Shown here piece by piece: positions 1 to 7,033 of a DNA stretch of 9,312 nucleotides; positions within the stretch are counted from its first letter, which is position 1, and each line of letters begins with the position of its first letter. This DNA is from Methanocorpusculum sp. Lineage in GTDB: Archaea; Halobacteriota; Methanomicrobia; Methanomicrobiales; Methanocorpusculaceae. The translations under genes and the position numbers were made by a program. Where the stretch lies: assembly GCA_029986975.1 (NCBI GenBank), contig DALTWR010000020.1, positions 1-9,312 on the forward strand, read 5' to 3'. Below the pieces are notes generated by a model. The model ran no database searches. It was not told the DNA's origin and saw nothing but the letters and a program-made list of their open reading frames with translations.

Positions 1-2
1 CT

Positions 3-1292
3 GTGCGTATATCTATAATAGAAACACCTGCCGGACTGCAGTATCAGGTAAGTGAACCGGAACTTTCCGGATTTGAACAGGAACTGCTGCCCCATATCAA
101 AGCAGAAGTTCGTGAACGCCTTGTATCAGGTGCCTGCAGTGAAATCATCGAGGCTCTCTCTGAATTTCTTTCAGAAAGCAGAATCATCTTATCTCCTATA
201 ACTGTCTACAAATATCAATACTATCTCGAACGGGATTTTCTGAACTGGGGAAAGATAGATGCCTTACGTCTGGATGATGAAATAGAAGATATCTCCTGCG
301 GCGGCTACGGACATCCGGTTTTCATCTATCACCACCGCTATAAAAGCATGCGGACAAACATTACCTATTCTGCAGAAGAACTTGATTCAGCTGTAGCTGT
401 CTTTGCGGAACGCGGAGGAAAACAGATTTCTCTTGTTGACTGTGTCGCAGATACATCCCTTCCCGATGGTTCACGTCTGCAGCTCACGTATGGTAAAGCA
501 GTATCTGCCGACGGTTCAACATTTTCCCTGCGGCGTTTCCGCAAAAAACCGCTGACTCCGATAAATCTGATTCTAAACGGCACCTTTACCATCGAAGAGA
601 TGGCATATCTATGGTATGCTGTAGAAACGGGGCATTCAATTCTCATCATCGGAGAAACCGCCGCCGGAAAAACAACTACCTTAAACTCCCTTGCACAGTT
701 TATACCCGCTTCTGCGAAAATAGTATCTATCGAAGATACACGTGAAATTATGCTCTACCATGAAAACTGGATACCAAATCAGGTACCATCCCTTTCAAAT
801 GGTGAGATTACCATGTTTGATCTTCTTCGCGCCGCTCTGCGCCAGCGTCCGGAGTATCTTCTTGTTGGAGAAGTCCGCGGTATCGAAACATTAACCATGT
901 TTCAGGCGATGAACACGGGACACACTACATTTTCCACATTCCATGCCGGCAATATCGACTCAGCTGTATACAGACTCTTAAATGAACCGCTCAATGTGCC
1001 CATCGCACTGTTAGAATCTCTTGACATCGTGATAACCCAGAAAACAGAAGTAGATGATGCGGGATATCCATACCGCCGCTGCAGCGAAATCGCAGAAATT
1101 GTTGGTCTGAGCGAGATGGGGTCTCCCCACATAAGCATGGTTTATTCGGGCGGAAAACAGAAGAACACGCCGACAGTATTTACATCTCCCTTCTCGGGAG
1201 AACTGCGTGTAAGAGCGGATGCTCTGCGGAAGATGCTTTCGCATCCGGATTATCAGTCATTTACTGCAGCACTGAAGGAATTTTATGGCTGA
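3..1292 (+). CDS. Type II/IV secretion system ATPase (archaeal GspE/TadA/FlaI-like), 5' partial
   Basis: Hexameric secretion ATPase of the GspE/PilB/VirB11 superfamily, expected to power assembly of an archaeal type IV pilus-like or secretion structure at the cytoplasmic membrane. Residues are counted from the first complete codon (base 3). An N-terminal domain carries the archaeal signature IEDISC near 94-99 followed by PVFIYH. The ATPase core has Walker A GETAAGKT at 217-224, an Asp box IEDT at 243-246, Walker B LLVGE at 286-290 and a His box around H307 and H314. Arginines 177, 178 and 180 lie where this family has its N-domain arginines. Homologues are usually longer at the N terminus and the reading frame is open to the window edge, so the true start probably lies outside; GTG at base 3 cannot be excluded. 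It overlaps the next gene by 8 bases, as in ATPase/GspF operons. Family call is secure; the exact machine (pilus, archaellum-like, secretion) is not, and no pilin is visible. Confidence 0.93.
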   Translation: MRISIIETPAGLQYQVSEPELSGFEQELLPHIKAEVRERLVSGACSEIIEALSEFLSESRIILSPITVYKYQYYLERDFLNWGKIDALRLDDEIEDISCGGYGHPVFIYHHRYKSMRTNITYSAEELDSAVAVFAERGGKQISLVDCVADTSLPDGSRLQLTYGKAVSADGSTFSLRRFRKKPLTPINLILNGTFTIEEMAYLWYAVETGHSILIIGETAAGKTTTLNSLAQFIPASAKIVSIEDTREIMLYHENWIPNQVPSLSNGEITMFDLLRAALRQRPEYLLVGEVRGIETLTMFQAMNTGHTTFSTFHAGNIDSAVYRLLNEPLNVPIALLESLDIVITQKTEVDDAGYPYRRCSEIAEIVGLSEMGSPHISMVYSGGKQKNTPTVFTSPFSGELRVRADALRKMLSHPDYQSFTAALKEFYG

Positions 1293-2754
1293 GTATATTC
1301 CGCCTCTATCAGAATTAGTCTCATGGCTCTATGTAATGCATGCTGCAGATACATCTATGTATGAAGCAGTTTCATCTTATGTAGCATCTGCGCACGGCTT
1401 CTATGCAGACGAATTAAACCGCATGGTTCTGCTGGTTGAAAAGACCGGCTGTGATCCTTATACAGCCGTTGAATTGACTGCAGAGCATTCTAATAATAAA
1501 GAGTTCAGGGATTTTTTATCAGAATATTCTACTGCAGTAAAAACCTCCGGTTCTCCGGCATCATATCTGGCATCCCGCCTTGCTTCCCTTCGCGCAGAAG
1601 AAAAAGCCGCAGAGGAAAAACGTGCTGCATCGTTAGCAGTCTTTGCAGAAGTCTTTGTCTCTGTTTTTGTAGCAGGCGTTTTGTTTGCGGTAATCGTGTT
1701 TCTCACGCTGGGTGTTATGAACAATGCATCCCCTCTTATGTTATCAGCTGTTGTCTATGGTCTGCTCCCCCTTGGAACACTCGGATTTCTCTTAGCTATT
1801 GATATACTCTATCCGTCACCTCCGAAACAGATAAAGAAAACAACTGCGGTTAATCAATCGGTAACTCCGTCAGACAAAACGGAAAGAGAGATTCTTAATC
1901 GGTTTTCAGCATATGAGAGAAGAAAAGGATTTCGGAAATTTCTCAGCAGTCCGGCAGAGACACTGATTTGCCGTCCGTATCTGACTTTTATCTGCAGCAT
2001 ACCGGCAGGTTCTGCAGTATCTGCAGTACTTCTGCTCAAAAGTTTAGTGCCTGCGGGAATTTCTCTCTCAATAGGTCTTATCATCGTATTTTTCCCGTAT
2101 GCGGTATTCTCTTTTTGCAAAAGCAGCCGCGTATCAGCTGCAGAATCGGAATTCCCATCGGTCTGCCGTATTCTCTCATCTGCTGCCGGCCGCGGGCTTA
2201 CTCTTTCAAAGGGTCTTTCAGAGGCTGCATCAAACATCCATGGTGTTCTGGGAAAAGAACTCTCCGCTGCAGTACGTGACATCCGGTTATGCGGTGGTGT
2301 GTATGAGAGCCTTGGACGCTTACGTGACCGCCTGCAGATACCTTCTGCTGACCGGCTGACACCGCTGATTCAGGAGGCATCAAGGCGCTGCCGGGACATG
2401 TCGTATCCGTTTTCTCTCTGCGCAGATGAAGCAGCCTTTTCTGTAGAAAGGGCAGTACAGCGCAAATCATCAATGCAGCTTTATGTCCTTATCATGTACA
2501 TCTCATACGGCGTATTTATCTTCGTTCAGTTCATGCTGACAGGTGTATTCATGGATTCGTTTTCGGCACTTGGAAACGGCGTAAATATCAGTGTGTTTTC
2601 CGGGATACTTTCAGATGCTGTCCTGATTCATGGTGTATGCTGCGGGCTTGCCGCAGGAAAACTCTCCGGCAGCGGCATATCCGGAGGCATTCTTCACGCA
2701 TGTATTCTGCTATCTATTGGGACTGCTGCTTCGGCAGTAATGACAATTCTGTGA
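1285..2754 (+). CDS. Type II secretion system F / TadC-like membrane platform protein
   Basis: A 489-residue polytopic protein, read as the inner-membrane platform partner of the ATPase encoded just upstream. A short soluble segment (about 15-110, ending in a charged EEKAAEEKR stretch) is followed by hydrophobic helices near 117-143 and 150-175. A charged linker (180-225) leads to helices near 231-252 and 255-278. A second cytoplasmic segment at about 282-395 is followed by helices near 398-422, 440-457 and 467-488. This two-module arrangement (soluble domain plus helices, repeated) fits archaeal GspF/TadC/FlaJ-like proteins. The ATG at 1285 lies inside the end of the ATPase gene and has a GGA-type ribosome site at about 1276-1279, which suggests translational coupling. 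I see no catalytic motif, as expected for a scaffold. The family call rests on topology and context more than on a sharp motif. Confidence 0.85.
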   Translation: MAEYIPPLSELVSWLYVMHAADTSMYEAVSSYVASAHGFYADELNRMVLLVEKTGCDPYTAVELTAEHSNNKEFRDFLSEYSTAVKTSGSPASYLASRLASLRAEEKAAEEKRAASLAVFAEVFVSVFVAGVLFAVIVFLTLGVMNNASPLMLSAVVYGLLPLGTLGFLLAIDILYPSPPKQIKKTTAVNQSVTPSDKTEREILNRFSAYERRKGFRKFLSSPAETLICRPYLTFICSIPAGSAVSAVLLLKSLVPAGISLSIGLIIVFFPYAVFSFCKSSRVSAAESEFPSVCRILSSAAGRGLTLSKGLSEAASNIHGVLGKELSAAVRDIRLCGGVYESLGRLRDRLQIPSADRLTPLIQEASRRCRDMSYPFSLCADEAAFSVERAVQRKSSMQLYVLIMYISYGVFIFVQFMLTGVFMDSFSALGNGVNISVFSGILSDAVLIHGVCCGLAAGKLSGSGISGGILHACILLSIGTAASAVMTIL

Positions 2755-2780
2755 GTTTTTTATCCTCTCTTTCTATTTTG
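2724..2780 (+). terminator. T-rich terminator after the GspF-like gene
   Basis: A small hairpin closed by a C(TTCG)G tetraloop (stem 2724-2729 with 2734-2739, one G-T pair) sits at the very end of the coding region. A TTTTTT run at 2756-2761 and further T-rich sequence to 2780 follow. Oligo-T tracts alone can terminate archaeal transcription. The hairpin lies about 16 bases from the T run, so its contribution is uncertain. Confidence 0.45.
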
Positions 2781-2837
2781 TACTGCTTCATCTATGTAAG
2801 AATTAAACCCGCTTACACGCCTGATGAATAGTAACAT

Positions 2838-2845
2838 GTATTAAT
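2838..2845 (+). promoter_or_regulatory. Candidate TATA box for mfnB-guaB
   Basis: GTATTAAT lies 22-29 bases before the mfnB ATG. No Shine-Dalgarno sequence precedes that ATG, so a leaderless transcript starting at or near it would put this element close to the usual archaeal TATA position. The match is weak and positional. Confidence 0.35.
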
Positions 2846-2866
2846 CTGCAGCACCACATAATACAC

Positions 2867-3556
2867 ATGAAATTATTAGTCAGCCCTAGCTCTATAGAAG
2901 AGGCAAAATTCTGTCTCGATGCTGACATCATTGACGTCAAGCGTCCCGCAGAAGGGTCACTCGGCGCGAATTTTCCGTGGGTAATTCGTGAAATCAAAAA
3001 GATGGCAGGAAATACCCCTGTTTCTGCAGCTATCGGAGACTATGCCCCGCTTCCGGGCAATGCCTCTCTTGCTGCCTACGGTGCAGCATGCGCCGGTGCA
3101 GATTTTATTAAAATCGGAATGATGTTTGCAGATAAAGCCCTTGCCGCCGAAGTTATCAAAGGCGTTGTAAGAGCTGTAAAAGAACCGTTCCCGGAAAAAA
3201 CCGTCGTTATCGCCGGATACTCGGACTATGCACGTTTAGGTGTGTTAAGTCCGTTTGATTTAGCACCCCTTGCAGCAGAAGGCGGCGCTGATTTTGCGAT
3301 GATTGATACCGGAAAGAAGGATGGAAAAAGCACCTTCGAGTTCATGAACGCAGAAACCCTGCAGCGCTTTACTGACGGCAACCGTAAACTCGGTCTTGGA
3401 ACAGCCCTTGCCGGTTCCCTGAAGTTTGAAGATATTCCTGTCTTAAAAACTATTGACCCTGAAATCATCGGTGTCCGCGGTATGGTCTGCGGCGGCGACA
3501 GAACTACAATGGTGAAAGAAGAACTCGTCAGAAAAGCAATTTCAATGGTGAGATGA
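2867..3556 (+). CDS. mfnB: (5-formylfuran-3-yl)methyl phosphate synthase (MfnB)
   Basis: First enzyme of the furan branch of methanofuran biosynthesis: it condenses two glyceraldehyde-3-phosphate molecules into (5-formylfuran-3-yl)methyl phosphate (4-HFC-P). Methanofuran is the C1 carrier of the first step of methanogenesis from CO2. The protein is 229 residues, close to the roughly 235 of the family. The N-terminal signature is very clear: LLVSP at 3-7, then DIIDVKRPAEGSLGANFPWV at 20-39. K25 aligns with the Schiff-base lysine (K27 in the Methanocaldococcus jannaschii enzyme). IKIGMM at 81-86 and IDTGKKDGK at 146-154 supply further conserved lysines of the TIM-barrel active site. The ATG at 2867 appears leaderless. 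The gene ends one base before guaB and is probably cotranscribed with it. Confidence 0.95.
   Translation: MKLLVSPSSIEEAKFCLDADIIDVKRPAEGSLGANFPWVIREIKKMAGNTPVSAAIGDYAPLPGNASLAAYGAACAGADFIKIGMMFADKALAAEVIKGVVRAVKEPFPEKTVVIAGYSDYARLGVLSPFDLAPLAAEGGADFAMIDTGKKDGKSTFEFMNAETLQRFTDGNRKLGLGTALAGSLKFEDIPVLKTIDPEIIGVRGMVCGGDRTTMVKEELVRKAISMVR
3547..3551 (+). promoter_or_regulatory. Ribosome binding site of guaB
   Basis: GGTGA overlaps the last codons of mfnB, six bases before the guaB ATG, and matches the GGTGA core used by methanogen ribosomes. It fixes the ATG at 3558 as the start and supports translation of guaB from the shared mfnB-guaB transcript. Confidence 0.6.
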
Positions 3557-3557
3557 A

Positions 3558-5027
3558 ATGTACGCAGACAAACTCAAAGTCGAACTTTCGCTTACTTTCG
3601 ACGATGTATTAATAGAGCCTGCGGAATCATGGGTTGAGCCGAATGATGTTGATGTGAAGTCCCGCTTTTCTAAAAACATCCCGTTAAATATCCCGCTTGT
3701 ATCAGCAGCAATGGATACCGTAACTGAATCCACGATGGCTATTGCGATGGCACGCGCAGGCGGTATCGGTGTTCTTCACCGCAACTGTTCGCCGGAACAG
3801 GAAGTCGAGTTTGTAAAGCAGGTAAAGTCTGCTGACAATTTCATCGAGCACGATGTCCGCTATGTATCTCCGGAGACTACCATCTCCTTTGTCTCCAACC
3901 TCATGGACAGATATGGTATTGGGGGAGTTCCGGTTGTTGAAGCAAAAGGAAAACTCGTAGGTATTGTTTCCCGAAGAGATGTCCGTGCCGTAGCTTCCAA
4001 GATGGGTACAGAGCCGGTTTCCTCTATTATGACAAAGCGTCCCATCTGTGCAGCAGAAGATGTAACTGCAGAGGATGCTATCAGCATGATGTACACTAAA
4101 AAGATTGAGCGTCTTCCTATCGTTAATGATAAGAAGAAACTCGTTGGAATTGTTACCATGCAGGACCTGCTTGAAAAGCAGCAGTTCCCGAATGCAAACC
4201 GCGATGCGTCCGGAAAACTCCGTGTTGCAGCAGCTGTTGGTCCTTTCGATTTAAACCGTGCGCAGATGCTTGCTGATGCCGGTGTGGATGCTATTATCGT
4301 TGACTGCGCACACGGACACAATATGCATGTTGTAGCAGGCGTTAAAAAGATTAAAGAGACGCTTTCCTGCGATGTCATCGCCGGAAATATCGCAACTGCA
4401 AAGGCAGCATCTGCTCTGATTGATTTCGTGGACGGTATCAAGGTAGGTATTGGTCCGGGTTCTATCTGTACGACCAGAATTGTTGCCGGTGTCGGTGTTC
4501 CGCAGGTTTCTGCTATCGCTAATGTCTGTGATGTTGCAGGTCCTGCTGATGTTCCGGTTATTGCTGACGGCGGGGTTAAGTACTCCGGAGATGTGGCAAA
4601 AGCTATTGTTGCAGGCGCATCTTCTGTCATGATGGGAAGTATGTTTGCAGGAACTGATGAAGCCCCGGGCAAGACTTTGATGGTGAAGGGCAGAAAGTAC
4701 AAGCAGTACCGCGGTATGGGTTCTCTTGGCGTTATGACCTCAGGAAACTCATCCGACCGCTACTTCCAGAAAAAAGGCATCGGCGCTACCAAGTATGTGC
4801 CGGAAGGTGTTGAGGGGGCAACTCCGTACATCGGTTCGGTTACTGATGTCATCTATCAGACAATCGGCGGTTTAAAGTCAGCTATGGGATATTCGGGAAG
4901 TAAAGATATCGCAGCAATGCGCGCAAACGCCCGCTTTGTAAGAATCACTCCTGCAGGTCTGAAAGAGTCTCACCCGCATGATATCTTAATTACCGACGAA
5001 GCACCGAACTATCGTTCGAATATGTAA
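3558..5027 (+). CDS. guaB: Inosine-5'-monophosphate dehydrogenase
   Basis: Oxidises IMP to XMP with NAD+, the committed step to guanine nucleotides, in the cytoplasm. The 489 residues match full-length IMPDH. The N-terminal barrel begins with LTFDDVLIEP at 12-21 and AAMDTVTE at 50-57. Two CBS domains (about 97-150 and 157-208) interrupt the barrel; in this family they bind nucleotides and tune activity. The barrel resumes with VDCAHGHN at 248-255. The catalytic loop GSICTT has C304 as the thioimidate nucleophile. IMP-binding elements are DGG at 337-339 and YRGMGS at 384-389. The mobile-flap dyad R401-Y402 is present, followed by the YVPEGVEG segment at 413-420. All expected catalytic residues are intact. 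It follows mfnB after one base with a clear ribosome site and precedes a strong terminator. Confidence 0.97.
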   Translation: MYADKLKVELSLTFDDVLIEPAESWVEPNDVDVKSRFSKNIPLNIPLVSAAMDTVTESTMAIAMARAGGIGVLHRNCSPEQEVEFVKQVKSADNFIEHDVRYVSPETTISFVSNLMDRYGIGGVPVVEAKGKLVGIVSRRDVRAVASKMGTEPVSSIMTKRPICAAEDVTAEDAISMMYTKKIERLPIVNDKKKLVGIVTMQDLLEKQQFPNANRDASGKLRVAAAVGPFDLNRAQMLADAGVDAIIVDCAHGHNMHVVAGVKKIKETLSCDVIAGNIATAKAASALIDFVDGIKVGIGPGSICTTRIVAGVGVPQVSAIANVCDVAGPADVPVIADGGVKYSGDVAKAIVAGASSVMMGSMFAGTDEAPGKTLMVKGRKYKQYRGMGSLGVMTSGNSSDRYFQKKGIGATKYVPEGVEGATPYIGSVTDVIYQTIGGLKSAMGYSGSKDIAAMRANARFVRITPAGLKESHPHDILITDEAPNYRSNM

Positions 5028-5059
5028 TTCCGGAATGATTTCCGGAAATCTGTTTTTTT
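5028..5059 (+). terminator. Hairpin plus T7 terminator after guaB
   Basis: Two copies of the self-complementary TTCCGGAA (5028-5035 and 5040-5047) flank a TGAT loop and form an 8-bp stem directly after the guaB stop. Seven Ts at 5053-5059 follow. It resembles a bacterial intrinsic terminator and closes the mfnB-guaB unit. Confidence 0.75.
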
Positions 5060-5160
5060 GCTCTTTGTTATTTTTGTGAGGTGTTCTCAGATAGAGAATA
5101 GACTCCGGGCAAATGGAAAATAGTTTGAATGAAACTCTGCCGTTTTAAAAATCGGTTTCG

Positions 5161-5172
5161 CAAAAAAGAAAA
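5161..5172 (-). terminator. Oligo-T terminator after the UPF0058 gene
   Basis: Read on the minus strand, TTTTCTTTTTT follows the UPF0058 stop codon almost immediately. It fits an archaeal T-tract terminator and faces the guaB terminator across the convergent spacer. The rest of the spacer (5060-5160) contains only a weak TTCTC/GAGAA dyad at 5084-5098 and no gene that I can see. Confidence 0.45.
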
Positions 5173-5463
5173 TTAATGTTCGCGTTCTGCTTCCATCTCA
5201 GCTAACGTATGCTCGGCGAGTGCGTGCATCCGTGCCGGGATTCCGCGGGAAGAGATAGTCTCAATCTCCTTCATAGCTGTGGCGAGTTCTTCACCGAGAA
5301 TAAATATCGCATACTTGTGTTCGAGCTTGCTCTTATTAATCTGGTCGGGAGTTGTTTTGAGAGCTTCATACTCGGGAAATGTCAGTTCCGGGTTAATGGA
5401 CTGATAGTATCTTTTGATATCATAGAATATCTGATGAAGCTCAAGGAGTTCTTCTTTATGCAT
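5173..5463 (-). CDS. UPF0058 family protein
   Basis: A 96-residue soluble protein that I place in the archaeal UPF0058 family (PF01893, COG1698), whose function is unknown. The N terminus MHKEELLELHQIFYDIKRYY, with its ELL-LH pattern, is typical of the family. The sequence is rich in charged helix-forming residues (HKYAIFILGEELATAMKEI near 49-67). There is no signal peptide, membrane segment, cysteine or metal motif. It lies 63 bases downstream of the methylthiotransferase on the same strand but has its own TATA-like element and no Shine-Dalgarno, suggesting a separate leaderless transcript. Conservation across archaea hints at a housekeeping or regulatory role; nothing here specifies it. Confidence 0.82.
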   Translation of the reverse strand: MHKEELLELHQIFYDIKRYYQSINPELTFPEYEALKTTPDQINKSKLEHKYAIFILGEELATAMKEIETISSRGIPARMHALAEHTLAEMEAEREH

Positions 5464-5489
5464 GTCTTAATTGATGGGTGTTTAAAACA

Positions 5490-5500
5490 GATAAATTATT
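5490..5500 (-). promoter_or_regulatory. Candidate TATA box of the UPF0058 gene
   Basis: AATAATTTATC on the minus strand lies 27-37 bases before the ATG. The start codon has no ribosome site in front of it, so a leaderless promoter fits. The spacer to the upstream gene leaves just enough room for it. Confidence 0.5.
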
Positions 5501-5526
5501 TGTACAATCCTCTTAAGAGTTACCTC

Positions 5527-6780
5527 TCAGATTCTCTCTCCAATAAGATAATGCCGTCTGTTTTCCGTAATTCTGACGCGTAATCTCATTCCAATCGGCA
5601 GTTCCTCTAAGATAACAATATTCTGATATGCCTTGTCGCGCGCGGTAACGCTTCCGGGTTTATCAGTTTCTGTTACCATACAGTCGAGTTCGCGTCCAAG
5701 GAGAACATCACCGTTTGCATCGTAAACAGCGTTTACCGCATCTGTTAACGCCTTCGAGCGTTCTTTCTTCACCGGCTCAGGAATCCGTTTCCATTTTGCA
5801 GCAGGCGTTTTCGGCCGTACCGAGAAGCGTGTGATATTGACCTTTCCCGGACGTGTCCTAAGAATCTGCTCAACAGATGCCGCTGCATCTGCATCCGTTT
5901 CGCCGGAAAATCCTGCAATATAATCCGTACAGATTCTAATCTCCGGATACACCTGCCTCGCGCGGGAAATAATCTCCTCATACTCCTTTCCTGTGTAGCG
6001 TCTTCCCATCTGTTTCAGCACGGAATCAGACCCCGACTGCACAGGGATGTGCAGAAAGAGAAAAATCTTCGGACTTTTTAAAACCTCAAGATACTCATCT
6101 AAAATTGGAAGCAGCGTATCCGGATTTGCCATACCCACGCGAATCATAAAGTTCCCTTCAAGCCTGCTTAATTCGCGTAAGAGATACGGAAGCCGTCTGT
6201 CTTTATCATCTCCGGTGAAATCCAATCCCCATGATGCTGTATCCTGTGCGGTGACCTGCAGCTCTGCTGCCCCTGCCTTAATACAGATTTTTGCCTGTTC
6301 GATAATATCTTCCGCAGAAAAACTAACCAGCTTCCCTCTGGCAAGACGGGTAATGCAGTATGTACAGTGTCCGCTGCACCCTCGTGCAATCTGGAGGACT
6401 GCGGTACGCGCCGAAGGCATCGTGCCGATATTTTTCCAGCAGGGGTGGATTATTTCCGGGTGAATTATGTGCGCTTTCGGGAACTGTGAACGCAGACGTT
6501 CTTCTGCAATCCCCGGAAGACAGCCGGTTACAAACAGCTCTTTTTTCTCGAAGAGCGTCAGCCGCTCATACATGTGCTGCTCGGTTTTATCAATAACAAC
6601 ACAGGTATTTATGAGAACTGCGTCAGCTTCTGCAGGCGTATCTGTTATTCTGCAGCCGTTTGCCTTTGCAATCTCAAGAATTTTATCAGTATCTCCGGCA
6701 TTATATGTACACCCGTAGGTCTCAGCATAGAGCGTGAGATTTTTCAGGAGATCAAAAGGAGTGCTGCCGGAGGTTTCCAT
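5527..6780 (-). CDS. tRNA methylthiotransferase, MtaB/CDKAL1-type (radical SAM)
   Basis: Radical-SAM enzyme that adds a methylthio group to modified adenosine 37 of tRNA, most likely converting t6A to ms2t6A in tRNAs reading ANN codons. Length is 417 residues from the chosen start. The N-terminal UPF0004 domain opens with YAETYGC and supplies auxiliary-cluster cysteines C24, C60 and C87. The radical-SAM motif C135-x3-C139-x2-C142 lies in ARGCSGHCTYC. HIPVQSGSD at 244-252 is the classic MiaB-family motif. The C-terminal 60 or so residues form a TRAM-like RNA-binding domain. I chose the ATG at 6780: the frame is open to 6882, but those extra 34 residues look non-conserved, and a TATA-like box lies 25-33 bases upstream of 6780. 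Family is certain; the precise modified base is inferred from the archaeal subfamily. Confidence 0.93.
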   Translation of the reverse strand: METSGSTPFDLLKNLTLYAETYGCTYNAGDTDKILEIAKANGCRITDTPAEADAVLINTCVVIDKTEQHMYERLTLFEKKELFVTGCLPGIAEERLRSQFPKAHIIHPEIIHPCWKNIGTMPSARTAVLQIARGCSGHCTYCITRLARGKLVSFSAEDIIEQAKICIKAGAAELQVTAQDTASWGLDFTGDDKDRRLPYLLRELSRLEGNFMIRVGMANPDTLLPILDEYLEVLKSPKIFLFLHIPVQSGSDSVLKQMGRRYTGKEYEEIISRARQVYPEIRICTDYIAGFSGETDADAAASVEQILRTRPGKVNITRFSVRPKTPAAKWKRIPEPVKKERSKALTDAVNAVYDANGDVLLGRELDCMVTETDKPGSVTARDKAYQNIVILEELPIGMRLRVRITENRRHYLIGERI

Positions 6781-6804
6781 GTCTTTATTATTTGCCGCCC
6801 GAAG

Positions 6805-6813
6805 AGATAAAAG
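6805..6813 (-). promoter_or_regulatory. Candidate TATA box of the methylthiotransferase gene
   Basis: CTTTTATCT on the minus strand is 25-33 bases before the ATG at 6780, which has no Shine-Dalgarno. The spacing fits a leaderless archaeal promoter and decides the start codon against the upstream in-frame ATGs. Confidence 0.5.
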
Positions 6814-6817
6814 ATGA

Positions 6818-6827
6818 TGACATGTCA
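6818..6827. promoter_or_regulatory. Perfect palindrome TGACATGTCA between divergent promoters
   Basis: A 10-base perfect dyad lies five bases upstream of the methylthiotransferase TATA-like box and about 55 bases before the tRNA. Its position would suit a regulator-binding site or may be chance; no second copy was seen nearby. Confidence 0.25.
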
Positions 6828-6842
6828 GGAAAACATACCGAC

Positions 6843-6853
6843 ACTTTAATAAT
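6843..6853 (+). promoter_or_regulatory. Candidate TATA box of tRNA-Gln
   Basis: CTTTAATAATC lies 30-40 bases before the mature tRNA. A start 26 bases downstream would give a short 5' leader for RNase P to remove. A second AT-rich element (TTATATTA, 6867-6874) looks more TATA-like but would place the start inside the tRNA. Confidence 0.35.
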
Positions 6854-6882
6854 CTATCATGACTCATTATATTAGGTAACAT

Positions 6883-6955
6883 AGCCCGTTAGTGTAGTGG
6901 TCAATCATGTAGGACTCTGGATCCTGCGACAGCAGTTCGAATCTGTTACGGGCTA
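6883..6955 (+). tRNA. tRNA-Gln (anticodon CUG)
   Basis: A 73-base cloverleaf. The acceptor stem AGCCCGT (6883-6889) pairs with ACGGGCT (6948-6954), and A6955 is the discriminator. The anticodon stem TAGGA/TCCTG encloses the loop CTCTGGA, giving anticodon CTG (6917-6919), which reads the Gln codon CAG. The T arm AGCAG/CTGTT encloses TTCGAAT. The D stem is short, with weak pairs. CCA is not encoded. The first pair is A1-U72. In archaea this tRNA is charged with Glu and then amidated by GatDE. There is no intron. Confidence 0.95.
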
Positions 6956-6956
6956 C

Positions 6957-6975
6957 TTTTCTTTTGTTTGTTTTT
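6957..6975 (+). terminator. Oligo-T terminator of the tRNA
   Basis: TTTTCTTTTGTTTGTTTTT begins two bases after the mature tRNA end. Repeated short T tracts of this kind are the usual archaeal termination signal; no hairpin is needed. Confidence 0.65.
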
Positions 6976-7009
6976 CAGTATGATTTAATCATCGGTAGTT
7001 TCATCTCTC

Positions 7010-7017
7010 TTTAAACC
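7010..7017 (+). promoter_or_regulatory. Weak candidate TATA box of thyA
   Basis: TTTAAACC lies 17-24 bases before the thyA ATG, somewhat too close for a leaderless start. The alternative is the AT-rich dyad TGATT-T-AATCA at 6981-6991, which would give a leader of about 20 bases without a Shine-Dalgarno. The promoter is therefore unresolved. Confidence 0.25.
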
Positions 7018-7033
7018 ATACATATAATAAGTT

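Noticed and set aside
1854..2282. 142-codon minus-strand open frame
   Set aside because: Antisense to the GspF-like gene, no family motif, no promoter or ribosome site; a shadow frame.
3860..4702. Long open frame of 280 codons on the minus strand
   Set aside because: It lies wholly opposite guaB, whose catalytic residues are intact. The translation is rich in Ser, Thr, Ala and Ile with no recognisable motif, as expected for a shadow frame.
5084..5098. TTCTC/GAGAA dyad in the convergent spacer after guaB
   Set aside because: A five-base stem without a T run next to it; too weak to call a terminator or operator.
6047..6463. 138-codon plus-strand open frame
   Set aside because: Opposite the radical-SAM core of the methylthiotransferase and without recognisable motifs.
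6814..6870. Possible box C/D small RNA starting at the ATGATGA at 6814-6820
   Set aside because: A C-box-like ATGATGA is present but no CTGA D box follows at a suitable distance.
6781..6882. In-frame 34-residue N-terminal extension of the methylthiotransferase
   Set aside because: The added residues do not resemble the family N terminus, the stretch overlaps the TATA-like boxes, and the family fold begins shortly after the ATG at 6780.
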